Positions 1 through 6,941 of a DNA stretch of 6,941 nucleotides are shown here, in pieces. Source of the stretch: an uncultured Kouleothrix sp. (GTDB lineage: Bacteria; Chloroflexota; Chloroflexia; Chloroflexales; Roseiflexaceae); the NCBI GenBank assembly GCA_937858455.1, contig CALLYN010000851.1, positions 1 to 6,941 on the forward strand, written 5' to 3'. Position 1 is the stretch's first letter, and every line of letters starts with the position of its first letter. The position numbers were made by a program, and so were the translations under genes. The notes under the pieces are model-generated. The model saw only the letters and a program-made list of their open reading frames with translations, did not search any database and was not told where the DNA came from.

Positions 1-539
1 CCGCGCGCGTCGCGGTCGATCGCGCCGCCGGGCGGGTCGGGCGTGGCCGCGCCAATGCCGGCAAGCTGCAGGGCGCGGCTATTCACGGCGATGATATGCC
101 CGCAGGTGCGCCCCAGCACGATCGGGTGCGCCACCGAGGCGCGGTCGAGGTCGTAGCGGTTCGGGTGGCGCCCCTCGGGCAGGCGTGTCTCGTCGTAGCC
201 GCGGCCCTCGATCCACTGGCCGGCCGGCACAGCGGCGGCGCGCTCGGCAAACGCCTCCACCAGCGCGGCGATCGTTGGCGCATGCGCCGGCCGTGCGTTC
301 ACCTGGCTCAGCAGCATGCCTTCTTTCCACAGGTGAATATGCGCGTCGTTGAAGCCCGGAACCAGCGCCCGGCCGGCCAGGTCGATCCGCCGGGTATGCG
401 CGCCGGCCAGCCGCTCCACCGCAGCGTCGTCGCCAACCTCGAGAATAGTCGCGCCCGCGAGCGCCAGGGCGCTGGCGCGCGGGCGTGCCGGATCCATGGT
501 GTGGATCACGCCGCCGCTGAGAATCGTATCCGCCTGCAT
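1..539 (-). CDS. Metal-dependent amidohydrolase, YtcJ-like (Amidohydro_3), N-terminal part only
   Basis: This gene runs off the left edge. The visible 179 codons are about a third of the usual 520-560 residues. The start is ATG at 537-539, with an AAAAGGA ribosome-binding site seven bases upstream. The protein begins with the small beta domain typical of amidohydrolases (VIHTMDPARP, residues 11-20). The metal-binding HxH follows in PGFNDAHIHL (His67, His69), as on strand 1 of the TIM barrel. Further YtcJ-type segments are WIEGRGYDE (109-117), RTCGHIIAVNSRAL (144-157) and a TPDPPGGAI stretch near 167-174. Family members hydrolyse C-N bonds such as amides and formamides using bound metal; the substrate here cannot be told. 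No signal peptide is visible, so it is probably cytoplasmic. Only four bases separate it from the stop of the STAS gene, so it is very likely the third gene of the sensor operon and translationally coupled. The remaining metal ligands lie beyond the window, so catalytic integrity is unverified. Confidence 0.9.
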   Translation of the reverse strand, partial: MQADTILSGGVIHTMDPARPRASALALAGATILEVGDDAAVERLAGAHTRRIDLAGRALVPGFNDAHIHLWKEGMLLSQVNARPAHAPTIAALVEAFAERAAAVPAGQWIEGRGYDETRLPEGRHPNRYDLDRASVAHPIVLGRTCGHIIAVNSRALQLAGIGAATPDPPGGAIDRDAR

Positions 540-543
540 CTGC

Positions 544-1677
544 TCATCCTTTTGCGGCCCGAGCCGCCGCGCGGCTCGCCAGCCATGCCTCAACCGCTTC
601 CTGCAAACTGGGGTAGCTGCGGATCGGCGCAAGGTCGATCCGCAGCGCGATCAGCGTCTCGGCCACCTCAGGCCGGATGCCCACCAGGATGGCCTCGGCT
701 CCAAGCAGCCGCACCGCCGCGAGCGCCCGCAGCAGCTCCTGCGCGGCGTCGGGGTCGAGGATCAGCATGCCGGTGATGTCGAAAATCAGCGTGGTGGCGC
801 GCTCGCGCTGGATCATGCGCAGCACATTGTCGGTCACAATCGCGGCGCGCGCCGGGTCGAGCACGCCGATCAGCGGCGCCACCAGCACGCCCGGCAGCAC
901 CGGCAGCACCGGCGCGCTCAGGTTGCGCACCGTCGCCTCGCTGGCGCTCAGCTCGGCCAGTGCCTGTGCCAGCTGGGTCTGGCGCTCTTCGCCGGCCTCA
1001 AGCGCCTGCGCCAGCGAGGCGGTACGATCGCCAATCTGGCGCTCAAGCGATGCGCGCAGCCCTTCCAGCTCGCGCTCGCGCAGCTGCGCCGTCGAGAGCG
1101 CATCGCGCAGCGAGACGCCGAAGCGATCGATAAACAGGCACAGCACCACCAGCAGCAGCACGAAAGTGGCAGCCAGCGCCAGCGGGGTGTTAAGCGGGGT
1201 ATTGGCAAAGCCGGCCAGCGCCGGCGCGAGCATCTCGAGCAGCGCTACCAGCAGCACAATCGCGATGCTGAGGCCGCCCGACAGCAGCAGGCCGCGCCGG
1301 CCATTCAGCAGGCCGGCCAGCGTCACCGGGATGGTAAACGCGATCAGGATGCCCTCGCTGTGCGCCAGGCCGGCGCCAAGCAGCGCAAAGCCGATCGTCA
1401 GCAGGCTGCCAAACGTCGTGAGCGCCACAGCGAAGCGAAACTGGCCGCGCCGCAGCTGCACCAGCGCGATCAATGTACAGCCGATCAGCAGTGGGAACGA
1501 CACCAGCGGCAGCAGCAGCGCCGAAGGCGTATCGGCGGTAGCCGCGTTGAGCGGAAGGCCCACCAGGCAGCCGCCAATAATGATCAGCAGCATGAGCTGA
1601 AAGAGCGCTGCCTGATGCCGAAGCAGCCGATCGGTATACGGCAGCTTGGCAAGCCAATCGCGCAGCTTCTGTTGCAT
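544..1677 (-). CDS. Membrane-anchored STAS-domain protein (RsbR-type anti-sigma factor antagonist)
   Basis: The protein has 377 residues. I chose ATG at 1675-1677 over the in-frame GTG at 1707, which abuts the kinase stop, because the ATG start aligns without gaps with the start of the upstream kinase (M-x-x-K/R-L-R-x-W-L). Six hydrophobic segments lie near residues 25-45, 52-73, 81-103, 108-125, 128-155 and 166-185. A charged coiled coil (about 190-250) follows, then a C-terminal STAS domain (about 252-367). The STAS domain shows APLIGVLD, the DITG turn at 300-303 and LLGAEAILVGIRPEVAETL at 324-342, as in RsbR-type proteins. Those proteins pass environmental signals by partner switching with serine/threonine kinases such as RsbT. 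The position normally holding the phosphorylated Thr (D-T-x-x-A) reads D308-P309-D310-A311-A312 here, so regulation by phosphorylation there seems lost. No RsbS, RsbT or sigma factor gene is in the window. Inference: an integral-membrane sensor whose partner is encoded elsewhere, or which works with the neighbouring kinase. Confidence 0.88.
   Translation of the reverse strand: MQQKLRDWLAKLPYTDRLLRHQAALFQLMLLIIIGGCLVGLPLNAATADTPSALLLPLVSFPLLIGCTLIALVQLRRGQFRFAVALTTFGSLLTIGFALLGAGLAHSEGILIAFTIPVTLAGLLNGRRGLLLSGGLSIAIVLLVALLEMLAPALAGFANTPLNTPLALAATFVLLLVVLCLFIDRFGVSLRDALSTAQLRERELEGLRASLERQIGDRTASLAQALEAGEERQTQLAQALAELSASEATVRNLSAPVLPVLPGVLVAPLIGVLDPARAAIVTDNVLRMIQRERATTLIFDITGMLILDPDAAQELLRALAAVRLLGAEAILVGIRPEVAETLIALRIDLAPIRSYPSLQEAVEAWLASRAAARAAKG
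547..553 (-). promoter_or_regulatory. Ribosome-binding site of the amidohydrolase, inside the end of the STAS gene
   Basis: On the minus strand AAAAGGA is followed by TGAGCAG and then ATG. The Shine-Dalgarno core lies in the last two sense codons of the STAS gene, and its TGA stop falls in the spacer. This arrangement fixes the ATG at 539 as the start and suggests translational coupling of the two genes. Confidence 0.75.
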
Positions 1678-1707
1678 GGCAATCTCGTCGTTATGTGAGC
1701 ACGGCAC

Positions 1708-4278
<2,571 letters not shown>

Positions 4279-4342
4279 GTATCCCCTCGTTCTGGAGCGT
4301 TTATTGGCCTGGTGGCGTAGCCTGGTGCAAGCAGTTGATCCA

Positions 4343-4360
4343 GCTGCCGCATCTGGCAGC
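4343..4360. repeat. Short inverted repeat (6-bp arms) in the kinase leader
   Basis: GCTGCC at 4343-4348 and GGCAGC at 4355-4360 are perfect inverted repeats around a 6-base loop. They sit four bases from the stronger hairpin at 4365-4389, so the two could form adjacent stems in a leader transcript or together make an operator. Confidence 0.5.
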
Positions 4361-4364
4361 CAAA

Positions 4365-4389
4365 AGCAGCTTATCGCAGATAAGCTGCT
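4365..4389 (-). terminator. Perfect 11-bp hairpin with short T run, possible terminator or attenuator
   Basis: AGCAGCTTATC and GATAAGCTGCT form an 11-bp stem closed by a 3-base loop. Read on the minus strand the stem runs into TTTTGG, a short T run as in a weak intrinsic terminator. It lies 221 bases past the dehydrogenase stop and 86 bases before the kinase start. It could therefore stop readthrough from the dehydrogenase, attenuate the kinase operon, or be a dyad operator. The symmetry is directly visible; the role is inference. Confidence 0.45.
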
Positions 4390-4512
4390 CGGCTTCTCGG
4401 GCGAATTGCAAAGGCTAAAACGTTATTCAGTTGTGCAGCTGCGCATCGTCGTTACAGCATACGGGAATATCCGGGCTGGAACAGTACCGAAATCGGTTCG
4501 ACCTTACACCAG

Positions 4513-4561
4513 AAAAAGATCGAACGATGCGCAACAAGCCACTTCGCAGAGCTGCGTTGCG
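4513..4561 (-). terminator. Weak candidate terminator downstream of the aldehyde dehydrogenase
   Basis: In minus-strand sense CGCAAC (from 4561) pairs with GTTGCG (ending at 4530), with a small inner stem GCAG/CTGC. Twelve bases later comes TTTTT (4517-4513). The distance between stem and T run is longer than in a standard intrinsic terminator, so this is only a candidate. Its position 50-100 bases past the dehydrogenase stop is right for one. Confidence 0.3.
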
Positions 4562-4565
4562 GGAT

Positions 4566-4611
4566 GCAGCCAACCTGGCCAGCCACAGTGTCAGCAGCAC
4601 AACCTGGCTGC
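4566..4611. repeat. Inverted and direct repeats just past the dehydrogenase stop codon
   Basis: GCAGCCA at 4566-4572 and TGGCTGC at 4605-4611 are inverted repeats, the latter reaching the last base of the dehydrogenase stop codon. The 9-mer CAACCTGGC occurs twice in the same orientation (4571-4579 and 4600-4608). There is no T run, so a terminator role is uncertain. Confidence 0.35.
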
Positions 4612-6068
4612 TACTGCCCGTCGATGTATACCGTTTTGATCTTGGTGAAGAATTCGACCGCGCCTTTGCCCATTTCGCGGAACATGCCCGAGCCACTGTT
4701 CTTGAAGCCGCCGAAGGGCGCCTGGATCGACGCGCCAACGGTGCCTTGGTTGACTTTGATCATGCCGGCTTCGGCGCGCTCGGCGAAGCGCAGTGCCCGG
4801 CGCAGGTCGGTGGTTACGATGCCGGCCGTGAGGCCATACGTCGTATGGTTGGCGATGGCAAAGGCTTCGTCGAGGTCGGCCGCCTCGATCAGGCCGACCA
4901 CCGGGCCAAACACTTCTTCCTGGGCGATCCGCATATCGGGCTTGACATTGCCGAGCACGGTGGGCTGGACAAAATAGCCGCGCGCGTAGCTGCCATCAGC
5001 TGGCGCCGAGCCGCCGGCCAGCACCGTGGCGCCCTCGCCGCGCGCCACCTCGATATACTCCAGGTCGGTCTGGCGCTGGCCCTTGCTCACGGCCGGCCCC
5101 ATCTGCACGCCGTCGGTTAGGCCCGGGCCAACTTTCCACGCGAGCGCGGCGGCAGACAGGCGCTCGGCGAACTCGCGCGCGATCGGCTGCTCGACGATCA
5201 CGCGGCTCGTGGCAGTGCAGGCCTGGCCAGTCAGCCCAAATGCGCCGGCCGACACGATCTGCACGGCCTTCTGGATGTCGGCATCGGCGGCGACGATCAC
5301 CGGGTTCTTGCCGCCCATCTCGAGATGTGTGCGGGTCATGCGCGGCGCGGTCTTCTGGTAAAGCGCATGGCCGACGCTGTACGATCCTGTAAATGATACC
5401 GCATCGATACCGGGATCAGTAACGAGTGCATCGCCAAGCGCGCCGCCCGCGCCGGCCACGAGGTTCAGCACACCGGCGGGCAGGCCAGCCTCGTGCAGCA
5501 GGCGCGCCAGCATGATCGCCATGATCGGCGTGGCCGAGGCCGGCTTGAACACCACCGTGTTGCCCACCACCAGCGCCGGCGCGATCTTCCACACCGGTAT
5601 CGAGAGCGGGAAGTTCCAGGGGGTGATGATCGCGCACACGCCCAGCGGCACGCGCGCGCTATACAGCAACGTCAGCGGCGTGTCGGCCGGCAGCAGGTCG
5701 CCGCCGACGCGCCAGGCTTCGCCGGCAAAATAGCGCAGCAGCTCGACCGAGCGCACGACCTCGCGCTGGGCTTCGAGGCGCGTCTTGCCTTCCTCGCGCG
5801 AAAGTGCGGCGGCCCATGTGTCGGCCTGGGTTTCGAGCAAATTGGCGGCGCGGTGCAGCACCCGGCCGCGCTCGGGAGCGGTAAGGCCGGCCCATGCGGG
5901 AAAGGCCGCGCGCGCGGCCGCGATCGCCGCCTGCACGTCGGCCAGGCCCGAGGCCGGCACGCTGCCAAGCACATCGTCGGTATCGGCCGGGTTGCGCACC
6001 TCGGCCCAGTCGCCGGTGGTTGGGGCGGCCCACTCGCCGCCGATGAAGTTGCGGTACTCCTGGATCAT
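4611..6068 (-). CDS. NAD(P)-dependent aldehyde dehydrogenase, ketoglutarate-semialdehyde dehydrogenase (YcbD)-like
   Basis: The 485-residue protein has normal length for the ALDH superfamily, which oxidises aldehydes to carboxylic acids in the cytoplasm. The start at ATG 6066-6068 is fixed by AAGGAG eight bases upstream. All core residues are present: Asn152 in TPWNFP, Lys175 in VFKPA, the FTGS cofactor loop (226-229), general base Glu250 in LEMGGK, catalytic Cys284 in GQACTA, and Glu385/Phe387 in EEVFGPV. The C-terminal segment AGMIKVN followed by APFGGFKNSGSG and the ending FFTKIKTVY resemble the YcbD-type semialdehyde dehydrogenases used in sugar-acid catabolism, but the substrate cannot be fixed from sequence alone. 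Ser178 replaces the glutamate that binds the NAD ribose in strictly NAD-dependent members, so NADP use is possible (inference). It lies 172 bases after the acetyltransferase gene and probably has its own or a shared transcript. No sugar-acid dehydratase or other pathway gene is adjacent. Confidence 0.95.
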   Translation of the reverse strand: MIQEYRNFIGGEWAAPTTGDWAEVRNPADTDDVLGSVPASGLADVQAAIAAARAAFPAWAGLTAPERGRVLHRAANLLETQADTWAAALSREEGKTRLEAQREVVRSVELLRYFAGEAWRVGGDLLPADTPLTLLYSARVPLGVCAIITPWNFPLSIPVWKIAPALVVGNTVVFKPASATPIMAIMLARLLHEAGLPAGVLNLVAGAGGALGDALVTDPGIDAVSFTGSYSVGHALYQKTAPRMTRTHLEMGGKNPVIVAADADIQKAVQIVSAGAFGLTGQACTATSRVIVEQPIAREFAERLSAAALAWKVGPGLTDGVQMGPAVSKGQRQTDLEYIEVARGEGATVLAGGSAPADGSYARGYFVQPTVLGNVKPDMRIAQEEVFGPVVGLIEAADLDEAFAIANHTTYGLTAGIVTTDLRRALRFAERAEAGMIKVNQGTVGASIQAPFGGFKNSGSGMFREMGKGAVEFFTKIKTVYIDGQ

Positions 6069-6076
6069 GGTTCTGT

Positions 6077-6082
6077 CTCCTT
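6077..6082 (-). promoter_or_regulatory. Strong Shine-Dalgarno sequence of the aldehyde dehydrogenase
   Basis: Minus-strand TTAAGGAGA places AAGGAG eight bases before the ATG at 6068. It is the best ribosome-binding site in the window and decides the start. Confidence 0.8.
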
Positions 6083-6157
6083 AACGCAGGGCCAGAATTG
6101 CTCGGCGTTGCACAGCATCGGCCCTCGCCCCCACCATCTCCCGAGCGCGGTTCGGAG

Positions 6158-6190
6158 TGGCTGCATTGCCGCTTCGCGGCAATGCAGCCA
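6158..6190. repeat. Perfect 15-bp inverted repeat with 3-base loop
   Basis: TGGCTGCATTGCCGC (6158-6172) is followed by TTC and its exact complement GCGGCAATGCAGCCA (6176-6190). It lies 50 bases past the acetyltransferase stop and 89 bases before the dehydrogenase start. No T run follows on either strand, so it is not a standard intrinsic terminator. Possible roles are a Rho-independent stop without a T tract, an mRNA-stabilising stem, or one copy of a dispersed REP-like palindrome. Confidence 0.75.
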
Positions 6191-6219
6191 GGCTGAGCTG
6201 ATTTTCGCCTCCGCTACAA

Positions 6220-6240
6220 GGCGAGGGGCAAGGGGTGGGG
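6220..6240 (+). other. G-rich tract directly after the acetyltransferase stop
   Basis: On the plus strand GG, GGGG, GGGG and GGGG runs are separated by loops of one to three bases, which could form a two-layer G-quadruplex. The tract touches the stop codon of the acetyltransferase gene and lies on the strand opposite to the coding strand, so the mRNA would be C-rich here. Confidence 0.4.
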
Positions 6241-6861
6241 CTACAAATCCGGGTTTTCCCAGACGATCAGCGAAGCCTCGGCGCCATGCTCGGCGTCGTC
6301 GAGGTAGTGCCACAGCACGCCGCGCACCACAAAGCCGCTGCGCAGCTGCGGCGTCAGCGTTGGGTCGGCGAGCTCGCCGGCAACCACGCGCGCGATGTAC
6401 TCTTCGACGCCCATGCTGGCGCGGTAGTGGTGGTAGCCTGCGAGCTGGCCACCGGCGACCATGCCGCGCAGGCCCAGGCGGCGGATCAAGCTTTTGCGGG
6501 CGTCGTACAGCAGCTTCGAGAGCTTGCGGCCGCGGTACTCGGGGTGCACGCTCATGTCGGCGCCGTACAGCCACTCGCCTTGCGGATCGTGGGTGCTGAA
6601 AGTGACATTGCCGGTGATGCCAAGAAAGCTATGCTGGGCAAACGCCTGTTCGGCGCTTACGCGCAGCGTGCTGCTCTGGCCCACCACGCGCGCGCCGTCG
6701 AGGGCCACGTGCTGGCCTTCGGGGAAAGCGCGCATCTGCGCCAGAAAATCCTCGGCAGTCATCCAGGCAACCGGGTCGAGGGTTGGGAAGCAGATCTGCT
6801 GGTGGCGCGCCAACGCCTCGGCGTGCTCGGGCAGTGAGTTGGTGATTACAATTTCGCTCAT
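6241..6861 (-). CDS. GNAT-family N-acetyltransferase, stand-alone homologue of the YhcX N-terminal domain
   Basis: The 206-residue soluble protein starts at ATG 6859-6861, with AAGAAG six bases upstream as a moderate ribosome-binding site. GNAT motif A is ADMSVHPEYRGRKLSKLLYD (101-120), where acetyl-CoA pyrophosphate is expected to bind. The signature R-x-x-G-x-G/A reads R110-x-x-K113-x-S115 here; a basic residue at 113 is, as I recall, common in this subfamily, while the serine is less usual. LGLRGMVAGGQLAGYHHY (129-146), EEYIARVVAGELADPTLTPQL (153-173), GFVVRGVLWHYLDD (176-189) and the final LIVWENP match the acetyltransferase half of YhcX-type fusions, where a carbon-nitrogen hydrolase (nitrilase) domain follows. 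Here the frame ends right at the domain border, and the 172 bases after it show no trace of a nitrilase. The acetyl acceptor is unknown. The gene has its own likely promoter and may be co-transcribed with the dehydrogenase. Confidence 0.9.
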   Translation of the reverse strand: MSEIVITNSLPEHAEALARHQQICFPTLDPVAWMTAEDFLAQMRAFPEGQHVALDGARVVGQSSTLRVSAEQAFAQHSFLGITGNVTFSTHDPQGEWLYGADMSVHPEYRGRKLSKLLYDARKSLIRRLGLRGMVAGGQLAGYHHYRASMGVEEYIARVVAGELADPTLTPQLRSGFVVRGVLWHYLDDAEHGAEASLIVWENPDL

Positions 6862-6886
6862 AGTGTCTTCTTGAGAATAGTTAGGG

Positions 6887-6916
6887 CTTATACCAAATTC
6901 GCTTGATGACTGACAC
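6887..6916 (-). promoter_or_regulatory. Likely sigma70-type promoter of the acetyltransferase gene
   Basis: On the minus strand GTGTCA (6916-6911, four of six matches to the -35 consensus) is followed after 18 bases by TATAAG (6892-6887, five of six matches to the -10 consensus). Transcription would start near 6880, about 19 bases before the ATG, giving a short leader with the ribosome-binding site. Confidence 0.5.
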
Positions 6917-6941
6917 TTTGGTGGGGGTTTGGGGGCGGCTT
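6917..6941 (+). other. G-rich tract cut by the window edge
   Basis: The end of the window shows two GGGGG runs separated by TTT, with shorter G runs on either side, and it stops in GGCGGCTT. It lies just upstream of the acetyltransferase promoter. It could be the left arm of a G+C palindrome that continues beyond the window, but only the first part is visible. Confidence 0.3.

Larger units (their letters stand above)
4279..4610. other. 332-base intergenic region without a credible gene
   Basis: This region lies between the dehydrogenase stop and the kinase start. I find no reading frame here with a ribosome-binding site and protein-like composition; the frames crossing it are extensions of antisense frames of the flanking genes. 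It holds the kinase ribosome-binding site (4283-4288), two hairpins at 4343-4389, a hairpin followed by a short T run at 4513-4561 (minus-strand sense), and a repeat pair next to the dehydrogenase stop. The promoter of the kinase operon should lie here, but I see no convincing -35/-10 pair. Confidence 0.6.

Noticed and set aside
893..910. Tandem 9-base repeat GGCAGCACC (two copies)
   Set aside because: It encodes the Pro-Val-Leu run in the linker before the STAS domain, a segment expected in RsbR-type proteins; two in-frame copies in GC-rich coding DNA need no special explanation.
349..1698. 449-codon open frame on the plus strand opposite the STAS gene
   Set aside because: The translation is dominated by Gln, Arg and Ala and is the mirror of the STAS reading frame; no domain or ribosome-binding site supports it.
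4301..4330. Possible kinase promoter TTGCAC, 18-base spacer, CAATAA on the minus strand
   Set aside because: It matches only three of six bases at -35 and two of six at -10, so it is not distinguishable from chance.
5493..6599. 368-codon plus-strand frame opposite the dehydrogenase and acetyltransferase
   Set aside because: It spans two well-supported minus-strand genes and the palindrome between them; its composition is typical of antisense frames.

Overview
The window is a GC-rich stretch of bacterial chromosome. All five genes I can support lie on the minus strand, so the gene order below runs from high to low coordinates. The codon use, the six-helix membrane modules joined to PAS/kinase and STAS outputs, and the gene mix suggest a Chloroflexota (Roseiflexus/Kouleothrix-like) genome. 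This placement is an inference with low certainty. I see no tRNA, rRNA, CRISPR array, transposase or phage gene.

Right end (6241-6941): a 206-residue GNAT N-acetyltransferase follows a recognisable sigma70-type promoter. It matches the acetyltransferase half of the YhcX-type GNAT/nitrilase fusion proteins, but here it stands alone. A 172-base gap follows, holding a perfect 15-bp inverted repeat and a G-rich tract. Next is a complete, catalytically intact NAD(P)-dependent aldehyde dehydrogenase (4611-6068) with a strong Shine-Dalgarno sequence. It resembles the ketoglutarate-semialdehyde dehydrogenase (YcbD-like) branch.

Middle (4279-4610): a 332-base gap without a credible gene. It contains several inverted repeats, which could end transcription of the dehydrogenase or act in the leader of the next operon.

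Left part (1-4278): a tightly packed three-gene operon. The first gene is an 856-residue membrane hybrid histidine kinase (six helices, coiled coil, two PAS domains, HisKA, HATPase and receiver). The second is a 377-residue membrane STAS protein of the RsbR type, whose reading frame follows directly on the kinase stop codon. The third is a metal-dependent amidohydrolase (YtcJ-like), cut by the window edge, whose ribosome-binding site overlaps the STAS stop codon. The kinase and the STAS protein share the same N-terminal membrane module: about one third of the first 127 residues are identical with no gaps. The operon therefore appears to carry two copies of one sensor, one wired to phosphorelay output and one to STAS (partner-switching) output. 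This duplicated-sensor, swapped-output pair is the most interesting feature of the window. The STAS copy also lacks the usual phospho-accepting threonine.
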